A DNA stretch of 64,000 nucleotides from the NCBI RefSeq assembly GCF_000292915.1, contig NC_018513.1, positions 868,001 to 932,000 of the forward strand, in the 5' to 3' direction. The notes beneath the pieces were generated by a model. That model did no database searches, was not told where the DNA came from, and saw only the letters and a list, made by a program, of their open reading frames with translations. This DNA comes from Burkholderia cepacia GG4 (GTDB lineage Bacteria > Pseudomonadota > Gammaproteobacteria > Burkholderiales > Burkholderiaceae). The position numbers and the translations under genes were made by a program. Below are positions 9,845 through 18,368 of this stretch, in pieces. How positions within the stretch are numbered: position 1 is the first letter of the stretch; the number at the start of each line of letters is the position of its first letter.

Positions 9845-11047
9845 TCAGTGCTGCGGCATCAGGTTTGCACCGCGGCACGTCGGCTCGGCCGCATTGCGCA
9901 GCCCGAGCATCGTGAAGCCGTTGCGCTCCTGGCGGATCAGCGCGTAGCGTCGCGCGACCGTGTCTCCGCCCTTGCCCGTCAGATCCAGTTCGACCTGGAA
10001 GCGGTCCTTGCTGTCCGAGCAGCCGCGTACCGGGCCGTACGTGAATCCGATATCGGGCGCCTTGCTGTCCGCGTTGAACGCCTGCCGGGCTTTCAGCGCC
10101 GCTGCGGCCGCAACCGGTTCACTCCAGTCGCGCGCGAGCGCGTCGTCCGTCTTCAGCCATTCGTCGACGAAATCGCGGCCGTTGACTGCCGCAGGCTGCA
10201 CGCGTTGCACGGTGTCGCCGTCGACGCGGTAGCGGAAGATGCCCGGCCGCGTCATCACGTCGCTGTCGAGCGAGCCTACCGTCGTGCGCATCTCGAAGCC
10301 GTCGGGGCGCACCTTGAAGCGGATCGCGTTGTCGTCGAGCACGTAGCCGTGTTCCGTATGGAACAACGTGCGTTGCGCGGCCGACCCGTTTGCGGGTGCG
10401 ACCACGTCCGCGCCGAACCGGCTCCAGCGCGACGAGCACCACGGCGTGCCGTGGACCACCGCTACCTGCCCGCCGGGCAACGCCCCGAACCAGAAACCGC
10501 CGCCGTAGGCACCGCCGATGTCCTTGTAGTCGTCGGCCTGCCAGCGCAGCACGCGCCGCCAGCTGCCGTTTTCCCATGCATAGGCCGTGAGCAGGTTGTC
10601 GTCGCCGCACGCGATGTCGAAGCCGGCGCGCACGAAGAGCAGTGGGTGGGACGCGCCGTCGCGCGCGATATCGACGTCAGGGTTGCGGCCGAATGCCGAT
10701 TCGCCGTTTTTCGGCTGGGTCGGTTGGGCCGGTACGCCGAGCGTTGCGGCTAGCGTGCGTTTCAGCGCAGCGGGTTCGACGTGTTCGTCGCTGCACGCAA
10801 GCCGCGCGTCGATCGCGCCGACGAGCGCCTGCTTGTATGCGCGCAGCGCATCGCGCAAAGGCGGTGACACGTCGACGGTGCCGCCGCCGTCCCCTTGAGG
10901 ATTGCGGACCTGCTGGACACGGCGCTGCGCATCGAGCGCCGCGCGTGCGGCGGTGTCGGCGGCGGGGCAGGGGCTGGCGGCGAAGGCTGCCGGTAGCATG
11001 GAGAGTGCGCACAGCATCGGCGCGGCGTACGTCAGCGTCTTCTTCAT
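9845..11047 (-). CDS. Secreted protein of unknown function
   Basis: This is a 400-residue protein with a good Sec signal peptide (MKKTLTYAAPMLCALSMLPAAFAA, cleavage near residue 24), so it is periplasmic or secreted. Conserved-looking segments are AGFDIACGDDNLLTAYAWENGSWRRVLRWQ and GGGFWFGALPGGQVAVVHGTPWCSSRWSRF in the centre, and a C-terminal LDLTGKGGDTVARRYALIRQ stretch that could be beta-rich. Cysteines at the start and end may form disulfides. I do not recognise a family or catalytic motif. It is convergent with the upstream lipoprotein gene and tandem to moaC about 90 bp away, without an obvious shared role. Confidence 0.8.
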   Translation of the reverse strand: MKKTLTYAAPMLCALSMLPAAFAASPCPAADTAARAALDAQRRVQQVRNPQGDGGGTVDVSPPLRDALRAYKQALVGAIDARLACSDEHVEPAALKRTLAATLGVPAQPTQPKNGESAFGRNPDVDIARDGASHPLLFVRAGFDIACGDDNLLTAYAWENGSWRRVLRWQADDYKDIGGAYGGGFWFGALPGGQVAVVHGTPWCSSRWSRFGADVVAPANGSAAQRTLFHTEHGYVLDDNAIRFKVRPDGFEMRTTVGSLDSDVMTRPGIFRYRVDGDTVQRVQPAAVNGRDFVDEWLKTDDALARDWSEPVAAAAALKARQAFNADSKAPDIGFTYGPVRGCSDSKDRFQVELDLTGKGGDTVARRYALIRQERNGFTMLGLRNAAEPTCRGANLMPQH

Positions 11048-11139
11048 CGATGACGTGTTGTTCTGATTTTCTATTGTTCGAAACGGGGAATCGTTACGGC
11101 CGACGATTCATCCCGAACTGCCCCGGGGATATGCGTGCT

Positions 11140-11628
11140 TCAGCCCGCCACATCCTCCGCCTTCCAGTCCCCCGACTTCCCGCCGCGCTTCTCCCTGACG
11201 CTCACGTCGGTAATCACCATCCCGCGATCGACGGCCTTGCACATGTCGTACACGGTCAGCAGCCCGACCTGCACCGCAGTCAGCGCTTCCATCTCGACAC
11301 CGGTCCGCCCGAACGTCTCGACCTGCACGACGCAGTGCACCCCGGGCAGCGCGTCGTCGAGCTCGAAGTCGACGGCCACCCGCGTCAGCGCGAGCGGGTG
11401 ACACAGCGGGATGAGGTCGGCGGTGCGCTTCGCGCCCTGGATCGCGGCTATACGCGCGACGCCGAGCACGTCGCCTTTCTTGGCCTTGCCGTCGCGGATC
11501 AGCGCGAACGTCGCGGGCAGCATCCGGATCGTGCCGCGCGCGATCGCGATGCGTTGCGTTTCCTGCTTGCCGCCGACGTCGACCATGTGCGCGTGGCCGG
11601 CGGCGTCGAAATGGGTAAGTCCTGACAT
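11140..11628 (-). CDS. moaC: Cyclic pyranopterin monophosphate synthase MoaC
   Basis: MoaC makes cyclic pyranopterin monophosphate in the molybdenum cofactor pathway, after MoaA. The 162-residue product matches family length. It begins [28 protein letters not shown] and contains the family segments [30 protein letters not shown] and [25 protein letters not shown], including the catalytic Lys/Asp region. The open frame extends upstream to 11700; the ATG at 11626-11628 gives the standard start. It stands alone here, divergent from the M48 protease gene, with no other moa gene nearby. Confidence 0.96.
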   Translation of the reverse strand: MSGLTHFDAAGHAHMVDVGGKQETQRIAIARGTIRMLPATFALIRDGKAKKGDVLGVARIAAIQGAKRTADLIPLCHPLALTRVAVDFELDDALPGVHCVVQVETFGRTGVEMEALTAVQVGLLTVYDMCKAVDRGMVITDVSVREKRGGKSGDWKAEDVAG

Positions 11629-11869
11629 GTCTTGCTCCGATCTCATGCTTCGCGGCCGGTCGACACACCGCATCCGGCGTCGTACCGCGATCACATGCAA
11701 CGTTTCAACGGGCGCCTATCATAGCAGCGGGATACGCGACGCCGGGAGCGCAGACGGCGCATCCGCCGCACGGGACAGTCGCGATTGCACCGGTACAATG
11801 ACCGGGATCTTCAGACCAAACGCCGCGATGCGCGCCCGGCGCGCGGGGCGTCGTCGTTTTCATCCTGCC

Positions 11870-13564
11870 ATGCGTGTGAAACAGTTGCTTGCCGTGTTGC
11901 TGTCGACGGCGCTCGTGCTGCCGCCGAACGGCCATGCGCAGCGCACGTCCACGCTGCCGCTCGAGCCGGCGGCCGGCGATTCGCCGTCGATTTCCACGGT
12001 GCCCTCCGGCATCGCGACCGGCGTATTCGGCACCTACGGCGGCACCGAAAGCCGGTTCTCGGGCGGCGACGGCACGTCCGCGCCCGTCGCGGGCCTGCGC
12101 GCGCCGCTGCGCGCACTGGAACTGCCCGATCTCGGCGACGGCTCCGGCGGTTCGCTCACGCCCCAAGCCGAGCGCCGTCTCGGCGAGCGCGTGATGCGCG
12201 AGGTGCGGCGCGACCCGGACTATCTCGACGACTGGCTCGTGCGCGACTACCTGAATGCGATGGCGGCGCGGCTCGCGGCCGCGGCGGCGGCGCGCTACAT
12301 CGGCGGCTACATGCCGGACTTCGACCTGTTCCCGGTGCGCGATTCGCAGATCAACGCGTTCTCGATGCCGGGCGGCTTCATCGGGATCAACAGCGGGCTG
12401 GTCATCACGACGCAGACGGAATCGGAACTCGCATCGGTGGTGGGCCACGAGATGGGCCACGTGCTGCAGCGGCACATCGCGCGGATGATCGGCGCGAACG
12501 AGAAGACCGGCTACACCGCGCTCGCGACGATGCTGCTCGGCGTGCTGGCGGGCGTGCTCGCGCGCAGCGGCGATCTCGGCAGCGCGATCGCGATGGGCGG
12601 GCAGGCGTATGCGGTCGATAACCAGCTGCGCTTCTCGCGTTCGGCCGAGCGCGAGGCCGATCGCGTCGGCTTCCAGCTGCTCGCCGGCGCCGGCTACGAC
12701 CCGTATGGAATGCCGGGCTTCTTCGAGCGACTCGAACGCAGGTCGACAGGCGACGCGGGCGTGCCGGCCTATGCGCGCACGCACCCGCTGACGGGCGAAC
12801 GGATCGCCGACATGGAGGATCGCGCACGCCGCGCGCCGTATCGGCAACCGCACCAGTCGGCCGAGTACGGCTTCGTGCGCGCGCGGCTGCGGATCCTGCA
12901 GAACCGCGCGCCGAACGACATCGCGGCCGAGGCGCGCCGGATGCAGCTCGAGATCGACGATCGCACCGCGCCGAACGTCGCGGCGAACGCGTACGGCATC
13001 GCGCTCGCGAATACGCTGCTCGGCCAGTACGACGTGGCCGACAAGGCGCTCGCGTCGGCGCGCGCCGCGTTCGACGCGCGCGAACGGCGCGCGGGCGATC
13101 CGGAGACGAGTTCGCCGAGCCTCGACGTGCTCGCCGCCGACATTGCCCGCCGCGCGGGCCGGGCCGACGACGCGGTGCGGCTCGCGGCGCTCGCGCAGCG
13201 GCGCTGGCCGGCGTCGCACGCGGCGATCGTCGCGCACCTGCAGGCGCTGATCGCCGCGCGCCGCTTCGCCGAAGCGCAGGCGCTCGCGCGCACGCAGGCG
13301 CAAGCGGACCCCGAGCAGCCGGACTGGTGGGACTATCTCGCGAAGGCCAGCGACGGCAAGGGCGACGTGCTCGCGCGGCGCCGCGCGCTCGCGGAGAAGC
13401 TGGCGCTCGACGGCGCGTGGCCGTCGGCGATTCGCCAGTTGAAGGAGGCGCGCGACGCGAAGGACGTGTCGTTCTACGACCAGTCGATCATCGGCGCGCG
13501 GCTGCTGGAATTCGAGGCGCGCTACAAGGAAGAGCGCGAGGACGAGAAGAACGGCCGCGGATAA
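11870..13564 (+). CDS. M48-family periplasmic metalloprotease (BepA-like)
   Basis: This is a 564-residue exported protease. A signal peptide ends near residue 23. The zinc motif HEMGH is at 193-197 and the third ligand lies in EREAD near 260-264; the preceding DSQINAFSMPGGFIGINSGL segment is typical of BepA/YfgC. The C-terminal 250 residues are Ala and Arg rich helical repeats consistent with TPRs (for example LQALIAARRFAEAQALARTQ). BepA acts in outer-membrane protein assembly and degrades misfolded intermediates. An in-frame ATG at 11828 exists, but the ATG at 11870 gives a clean signal peptide. It is divergent from moaC. The E. coli-type role is inferred. Confidence 0.92.
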   Translation: MRVKQLLAVLLSTALVLPPNGHAQRTSTLPLEPAAGDSPSISTVPSGIATGVFGTYGGTESRFSGGDGTSAPVAGLRAPLRALELPDLGDGSGGSLTPQAERRLGERVMREVRRDPDYLDDWLVRDYLNAMAARLAAAAAARYIGGYMPDFDLFPVRDSQINAFSMPGGFIGINSGLVITTQTESELASVVGHEMGHVLQRHIARMIGANEKTGYTALATMLLGVLAGVLARSGDLGSAIAMGGQAYAVDNQLRFSRSAEREADRVGFQLLAGAGYDPYGMPGFFERLERRSTGDAGVPAYARTHPLTGERIADMEDRARRAPYRQPHQSAEYGFVRARLRILQNRAPNDIAAEARRMQLEIDDRTAPNVAANAYGIALANTLLGQYDVADKALASARAAFDARERRAGDPETSSPSLDVLAADIARRAGRADDAVRLAALAQRRWPASHAAIVAHLQALIAARRFAEAQALARTQAQADPEQPDWWDYLAKASDGKGDVLARRRALAEKLALDGAWPSAIRQLKEARDAKDVSFYDQSIIGARLLEFEARYKEEREDEKNGRG

Positions 13565-13594
13565 CGGCGGTCAGGCGGGCACGGCGATTGCGCG

Positions 13595-14191
13595 TCAGGT
13601 TCCGGCGCGGCCGTCGTCCGGCGCATCGCCGGCTCTCTGCGCTGGACTTGCGACGAAGCCGAACGTCGCCGGCACGTCGGCGCACGCGAGGTTGCCGAGC
13701 GGCAGCATGCGCCCGTCGCGCCAGCGCAGTACGGGCGGTGTCGCGTCGAAGTCTGCATGATCGGCGAACAAGCCGAGGTCGTGGTCGTGCAGCGCCGCGA
13801 TGCGCGGCGGCGTGCCCGCCGCGCGAAACAGCACGCCGCCCGCGTCGTCGAGCCACGCGGCGTCCGGCTCGAACGGCGTGCCCGTCTGGTCGGCCAGCGC
13901 AAGCTGCCCGTCGCGTTCGGCCAGGCGCACGACCCACGGCGTATAGGCGAGCTCGACATACACGCGTTGCGGCCCGTTCTGGAAGAACCACTGGCCGTGC
14001 GCATCGCATTCGTAGTTGCGTCCGATGAACGCGTTCAGCGCCGCATGCCGGATCGGCGAGCCGAGCTCGCCGGCGGCTTGCGCGGCGTCGTCGCGCAGCC
14101 GCCATTCACCGCGCCGGTCGAGCAGCAGCCAGCCGGTGCAGTGCGGCACGTTCGGCCATTTGGCGAGGGCCTGCCTGACGATGTCATCCAT
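13595..14191 (-). CDS. Conserved hypothetical protein paired with the YheT-type hydrolase
   Basis: This is a 198-residue, probably cytoplasmic protein with no signal peptide or membrane segment. It starts MDDIVRQALAKWPNVPHCTGWLLLDRRGEWRLRD and has a central stretch (IGRNYECDAHGQWFFQNGPQRVYVELAYTPWVVRL) that looks like a conserved globular domain. The gene overlaps the 3' end of the upstream hydrolase gene by 8 bp, so the two are translationally coupled. I believe it is a Burkholderiales domain of unknown function, but cannot name the family with certainty, and I assign no activity. Confidence 0.78.
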   Translation of the reverse strand: MDDIVRQALAKWPNVPHCTGWLLLDRRGEWRLRDDAAQAAGELGSPIRHAALNAFIGRNYECDAHGQWFFQNGPQRVYVELAYTPWVVRLAERDGQLALADQTGTPFEPDAAWLDDAGGVLFRAAGTPPRIAALHDHDLGLFADHADFDATPPVLRWRDGRMLPLGNLACADVPATFGFVASPAQRAGDAPDDGRAGT

Positions 14192-15221
14192 GGTCGACGA
14201 ATTTCGAGCAATAGCCGAACACCCGCGCCGACAGCCAGTCGAGGCGGCCGGGGAACGGCCCGGTCATGAATCCCGCATGGCCGCCTGCCGCGGGCTGGTC
14301 GAGCTCGACGGCCGGCGACACGTCGGCGGCGCTCGGCAGCGCGGATTCGGGCAGGAACGGATCGTTGCGGGCGTTGAGGATCAGGGTGGGCACGTCGATC
14401 GCGGGCAGCAGCGGGCGCGTCGTGGCCTGGGTCCAGTAGTCGTCGGCGTCCGCGAAGCCGTGCAGCGGCGCGGTCACGACTTCGTCGAAGTCGCGCATCG
14501 TCACCGCCCGCAGCATCGCGTCGCGGTCGAACAACCCCGGATACTGGTCGAGCTTCGCGAGCGCCTTGCGCTTCAGCGTCTTCAGGAAGCTGCGCGTATA
14601 GATCATCGCGAAGCCCTGCGACAGCGCACGACCGCCCGCATGCACGTCGATCGGCGTCGAGATCGCGGCGGCGGCATGCACGATCGACGTGTCGCTGCGG
14701 TGCTCGCCGAGCCAGCGCAGCAGCACGTTGCCGCCGAGCGACACGCCGGCCGCGACGATCGGCCCGCGATGCTGCGCGGCGAGCCGGCGCAGGATCCAGT
14801 CGACCTCGGCGCTGTCGGCGAGATGGTAGAAGCGCGGCTGCCGATTGAGCTCGCCGCTGCAGCTGCGAAAGTGCGGGACGACCGCGTGCCAGCCCTTCGC
14901 GCGCGCGGCGGCCATCATCGCCAGCGCGTAGTGCGAGCCGGAACTGCCTTCGAGGCCATGGAACAGCACGAACAGCGGCGCGTCCGGCGGCGGTGCCGCG
15001 CTGTCGAGATGCGCGACCCAGTCGAGATCGATGAAGTCGTGGTCGGGGGTTTCCCATCGCTCTCGTCGGTATGCGACAGCCGGACGCCGTGCGAACAGCG
15101 CAGGCACGATGGTTTGGGCATGGCTGTTCGGCAGCCAGCGCGGTGCGCGATAGCGCAATGAATCGTCGTCGGGGGCCGGGGCCCCGGTCAGCGGCGAGGT
15201 GGGCGGAGAAGCCGTACTCAT
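14184..15221 (-). CDS. YheT-family alpha/beta hydrolase
   Basis: This 345-residue protein has an alpha/beta-hydrolase fold of the YheT/ABHD1-3 type. Family marks are NSHAQTIVPALF (32-43), the oxyanion segment FHGLEGSSGSHY (87-98) and the nucleophile elbow GVSLGGN with Ser161. The acid is likely the Asp of NARNDPFLP and the base the His of AAGGHAGFM. YheT members act on esters of uncertain identity. No signal peptide is seen, although the first 20 residues are Pro and Ser rich. It overlaps the next gene by 8 bp. Substrate is unknown. Confidence 0.92.
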   Translation of the reverse strand: MSTASPPTSPLTGAPAPDDDSLRYRAPRWLPNSHAQTIVPALFARRPAVAYRRERWETPDHDFIDLDWVAHLDSAAPPPDAPLFVLFHGLEGSSGSHYALAMMAAARAKGWHAVVPHFRSCSGELNRQPRFYHLADSAEVDWILRRLAAQHRGPIVAAGVSLGGNVLLRWLGEHRSDTSIVHAAAAISTPIDVHAGGRALSQGFAMIYTRSFLKTLKRKALAKLDQYPGLFDRDAMLRAVTMRDFDEVVTAPLHGFADADDYWTQATTRPLLPAIDVPTLILNARNDPFLPESALPSAADVSPAVELDQPAAGGHAGFMTGPFPGRLDWLSARVFGYCSKFVDHG

Positions 15222-15254
15222 GATCGCCCCGCTAATGCGTTGCTTCTTTCTTCG

Positions 15255-15701
15255 TCAGTGCAGCGGACCCTGCCCGTGACGGATCTTCGCGGCGAATTGT
15301 CCGGCCGCTTGTTCGGGAATCAGGCTCGCGTGAATATGCGCGATGCGCCACTCGCCGCGTTCGTGAATCATCACGTACGTGGCGAAAACCATGTCGGGTT
15401 CGGCCGTCAGGTCGGCCTGTTGATGCGCTTCGGCGATCGTGTAGACGACGGTGCCGAGACTGTCGTATACGCGGATGTCGAGCGGTTCGATCGTCACCGG
15501 GCGCGTCGCCAGACGGTTGGCCAGCCCGCTGCGGATCTGGTCGAGGCCGTGCAGATGCTCGCCGTCGGCCCAGACGCAGCTGGCGAAGTCCTCGTCGATC
15601 CACAACCCCAGCAGCGCGTCGAGATTGGCATCGGCGACGGCCTGGTAGTAGGCATTCAGCGTATCGGCAGCGGCTTCGAAGAGGCGGGCAAAACGTGGCA
15701 T
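15255..15701 (-). CDS. SnoaL/DUF4440-like NTF2-fold protein
   Basis: The 148-residue product has the cone-shaped NTF2-like layout: a helical start (LFEAAADTLNAYYQAVADANLDALLGLWIDEDFASCVWADG), the GLDQIRSGLANRL helix, and C-terminal strands ending GEWRIAHIHASLIP. Such proteins include ketosteroid-isomerase-like enzymes and nonenzymatic scaffolds. The repeated W/H positions match the DUF4440/SnoaL_3 group. It lies between the YheT-type gene and waaF on the same strand with gaps of 33 and 115 bp. No specific reaction can be assigned. Confidence 0.85.
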   Translation of the reverse strand: MPRFARLFEAAADTLNAYYQAVADANLDALLGLWIDEDFASCVWADGEHLHGLDQIRSGLANRLATRPVTIEPLDIRVYDSLGTVVYTIAEAHQQADLTAEPDMVFATYVMIHERGEWRIAHIHASLIPEQAAGQFAAKIRHGQGPLH

Positions 15702-15816
15702 CGGGGTTATCTCTCGCGCGCGTCGCGCGCCGTATTCAGCACGGCGGCCCGCGTGGAGCCGCCGTACACCGGTGAATCGGATTGCCCGGCGCGTCGTGCG
15801 ACGCTGCCGGTCAGGG

Positions 15817-16854
15817 TCAGCGCTGCCCGACGAGCATGCCGCGCAAATCGCCGAATACCTGCTCGGGACCGAGTTCGCGCAGGCAGTTCAGATGGCCGAG
15901 CGGGCACTCGCGTTCGAAGCAGGGACTGCATTCGAGATGCAGCCATTGTACCTTCGCCAGGTCCGACAGCGGAGGGGTGTGGCGCGGATCGGTCGATCCG
16001 TACAACGCGACGAGCGGCCGGCGCAGCGCGGCGGCGACGTGCATCAGCCCCGAATCGTTGGTCACGACCGCGTTCGCGCGCGCGATCAGCGCGCACGCTT
16101 CGGACAGCGACGTTTGCCCGCACAGGTTGCGCACGTTCGGCGCGTGGTCGGCGATCGCCTGCGCGGCGGCGGCGTCCTTCTGCGAGCCGAGCGCGACGAT
16201 CTGCGTGTACGGGAACGACTGGTGGACGATCGTCGCGAGCGTCGCGAAGTGCTCGGGCGGCCAGCGCTTGGCCGGGCCGTATTCCGCGCCGGGGCAGAAC
16301 ACCACGAGCGGCTTGCGCGTATCGAGGTTGAAACGCGCGGACACGCGCGCCGTCTCGTTCAGGTCGGCGTCGAGGCGCGGCGCGGGCAGCGTCTTCATCG
16401 ACTCGGGCAGCTTCGCGCCCGGCGCATACGCGAGCGCCGCGTAGTGGCTCGTCATCGGCGGACGCTCGCCCGACTTGGTCGGGTTCGCGTGCCGCACGTT
16501 GAGCAGGCCGTAGCGGTGCTCGCCCGTGTAGCCGATCCGCAGCGGGATGTTCGCGAGCCACGGGATCACCGCGGACTTCAGCGAATTCGGCAGCACGTAC
16601 GCCGCGTCATAGCCGACGTCGCGCAGGTCGCTCGCGAGCTGCCAGCGCCGCAGCAGCTGCAGCTTGCCGTGCGCGAGGTCGGTCGCGTAGACATCGTGGA
16701 TCTCGGGCATCCGCTCGAGCACGGGCGCGACCCACGAGGGCGCGACGGCATCGATCGCGATGCGGGGATGGAGCTTCTTCAGCAGCGCAAAAAGCGGCTG
16801 CGCCATCAATGCGTCACCGATCCAGTTCGGTGCGATAACCAGCGCTCGACGCAT
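15817..16854 (-). CDS. waaF: ADP-heptose:LPS heptosyltransferase II
   Basis: WaaF adds the second L-glycero-D-manno-heptose to the lipopolysaccharide inner core on the cytoplasmic face. The 345-residue product is GT9 family: N-terminal ALVIAPNWIGDALMAQPLFALLKK, then the nucleotide-sugar half with VVFCPGAEYGPAKRWP (donor-site Lys/Arg), and NDSGLMHVAAALRRPLVALYGSTDPRHTPP near the C-terminus. The GAEYGPAKRWP segment and the APNWIGDA start are characteristic of WaaF rather than WaaC. No other LPS-core gene is adjacent, which is common for waaF in this genus. It follows the zinc-finger gene and ilvE on the same strand, but a hairpin terminator separates them. Confidence 0.95.
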   Translation of the reverse strand: MRRALVIAPNWIGDALMAQPLFALLKKLHPRIAIDAVAPSWVAPVLERMPEIHDVYATDLAHGKLQLLRRWQLASDLRDVGYDAAYVLPNSLKSAVIPWLANIPLRIGYTGEHRYGLLNVRHANPTKSGERPPMTSHYAALAYAPGAKLPESMKTLPAPRLDADLNETARVSARFNLDTRKPLVVFCPGAEYGPAKRWPPEHFATLATIVHQSFPYTQIVALGSQKDAAAAQAIADHAPNVRNLCGQTSLSEACALIARANAVVTNDSGLMHVAAALRRPLVALYGSTDPRHTPPLSDLAKVQWLHLECSPCFERECPLGHLNCLRELGPEQVFGDLRGMLVGQR

Positions 16855-16920
16855 CAGGTCGACTTCCGATGTCGTAATGAAGCACGGCGCACATGCACCG
16901 CGTTCGGGTTGTCAGAACAG

Positions 16921-16958
16921 GAAAAGGGCGGCGCGCCGGGGCTCCCGGCTGCGCCGCC
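16921..16958 (-). terminator. Probable terminator after the ilvE unit
   Basis: Read on the minus strand, the long stem GGCGGCGC / GCGCCGCC with an inner CCGGGAGCCCCGG stem is followed by CTTTTCC. It lies 34 bp after the zinc-finger gene and before waaF. Confidence 0.7.
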
Positions 16959-16992
16959 TCGCGAGCGGCGGGCCCGCAGGCCCGGCCGGGGC

Positions 16993-17187
16993 TCAGTGGC
17001 CCTTGACCACCTCGCCGTCGCGCAGCTTGTAGCGCGTCCCGCAGTACGGGCAGCGCGCCTCGCCGTGCGAGACGTCGATGAAGACGCGCGGGTGCGCGCT
17101 CCAGCGCGCCATGGCCGGGTTCGGGCAGTAAGCGGGGAGATCCTTGGCCGTCAGCTCGACCAGCGGCATTTCCTTGATTTCACTCAT
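16993..17187 (-). CDS. Zinc-finger domain protein (zf-CHCC type)
   Basis: This is a 64-residue protein with one small zinc-binding domain: Cys in DLPAYCPNP, His near HPRVFIDVSHGEARCPYCGTRYKL, and the CPYC pair. This is the arrangement of the zf-CHCC family, also found in a mitochondrial complex I subunit. In beta-proteobacteria such proteins are commonly found next to ilvE and waaF, as here. The start is the ATG at 17185-17187, preceded by AGAAAG on the minus strand. Function is unknown; a role in zinc or Fe-S handling is only suggested by the family. Confidence 0.9.
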   Translation of the reverse strand: MSEIKEMPLVELTAKDLPAYCPNPAMARWSAHPRVFIDVSHGEARCPYCGTRYKLRDGEVVKGH

Positions 17188-17237
17188 GAGACTTTCTCTT
17201 ATCACTCTTTTGTAGGGCGGTCGGTGGCGCGGCGCGC

Positions 17238-18161
17238 TCAGACCTTCGTCAGCCAGTGCGCGTACTTCGCGTTCTTGCCCGACACGATATCGAAAAACGC
17301 CGACTGGAGCTTTTCCGTGACCGGGCCGCGCGCGCCGCTGCCGATCGTGCGGTTGTCGAGTTCGCGGATCGGCGTGACTTCGGCGGCCGTGCCCGTGAAG
17401 AACGCTTCGTCGGCCGTGTAGACCTCGTCGCGCGTGATGCGCTTCTCGATCACCTCGATGCCGGCGTCCTTCGCGAGCGTGATGATTGTGTCGCGCGTGA
17501 TGCCGTCGAGGCACGACGCCAGGTCGGGCGTGTACAGCTTGCCGTTGTTCACGAGGAAGAAGTTCTCGCCGGAGCCTTCCGACACGTAGCCGTCGACGTC
17601 GAGCAGCAGCGCTTCGTCGTAGCCGTCGGCGGTCGCTTCCTGGTTCGCGAGGATCGAGTTCACGTACCAGCCCGACGCCTTCGCACGCACCATCGACACG
17701 TTCACGTGGTGGCGCGTGAACGACGACGTCTTCACGCGGATGCCCTTCGCGAGGCCGTCTTCGCCGAGGTACGCGCCCCACGGCCATGCGGCGATCGCGA
17801 CGTGGATCGTGTTGCCCTTCGCGGACACGCCGAGCTTTTCCGAGCCGACCCAGATGATCGGGCGCAGGTAGCACGACTCGAGCTTGTTCTCGCGCACGAC
17901 TTCCAACTGCGCGGCTTCGAGCGTTTCCCGGTCGAACGGCACGTCCATCTGGAAGATCTTCGCCGAATTCAGCAGACGTTTCGTGTGCTCCGGCAGGCGG
18001 AAGATCGCGGTGCTCCCGTCGGCCGTCTTGTACGCGCGCACGCCCTCGAAGACGCCCATGCCGTAGTGCAGCGTATGGGTCAGGACGTGGATCTTGGCGT
18101 CGCGCCAGTCGATCAGCTTGCCGTCCATCCAGATCTTGCCGTCGCGGTCGGCCATTGACAT
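17238..18161 (-). CDS. ilvE: Branched-chain amino-acid aminotransferase
   Basis: IlvE is the PLP enzyme for the last transamination in Leu, Ile and Val synthesis and the first in their breakdown. The 307-residue product is a class IV aminotransferase: HTLHYGMGVFEGVRAY near residues 30-45, the PLP-lysine in the VRAKASGWYVNS segment, GYVSEGSGENFFLV and the cofactor loop FFTGTAAEVTPIRELD. AGGAG lies before the ATG at 18159-18161. A zinc-finger gene follows 50 bp downstream, and azlCD, a branched-chain amino-acid exporter pair, is divergent from it, joining synthesis and export in one locus. Confidence 0.97.
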   Translation of the reverse strand: MSMADRDGKIWMDGKLIDWRDAKIHVLTHTLHYGMGVFEGVRAYKTADGSTAIFRLPEHTKRLLNSAKIFQMDVPFDRETLEAAQLEVVRENKLESCYLRPIIWVGSEKLGVSAKGNTIHVAIAAWPWGAYLGEDGLAKGIRVKTSSFTRHHVNVSMVRAKASGWYVNSILANQEATADGYDEALLLDVDGYVSEGSGENFFLVNNGKLYTPDLASCLDGITRDTIITLAKDAGIEVIEKRITRDEVYTADEAFFTGTAAEVTPIRELDNRTIGSGARGPVTEKLQSAFFDIVSGKNAKYAHWLTKV

Positions 18162-18218
18162 AGGATTCTCCTGGAAGCAGTGAGGTGCTGCGGGTTGTGT
18201 GCAGTGTTGAGCTGCAAA

Positions 18219-18236
18219 GACGCTTATTTTAGCGTC
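18219..18236. promoter_or_regulatory. Inverted repeat between ilvE and azlC
   Basis: GACGCT-TATTTT-AGCGTC is a perfect 6-bp-arm dyad with an AT-rich centre, placed 58 bp before ilvE and 133 bp before azlC. Position in a divergent promoter suggests an operator, for example for an Lrp- or LysR-type protein. The repeat is seen; its use is inferred. Confidence 0.4.
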
Positions 18237-18368
18237 ATTTGGTGTCGATCCGGTCGGTCGGCACGGGGCCGGGTCTATAATCGTCCGGCACCGATTCCAA
18301 TAACGACGGGCCACGCCGGCAGGAGACGCCGGGGCTCGGACGAACCGCCCGCTGCGGCCCGCTTTCCC

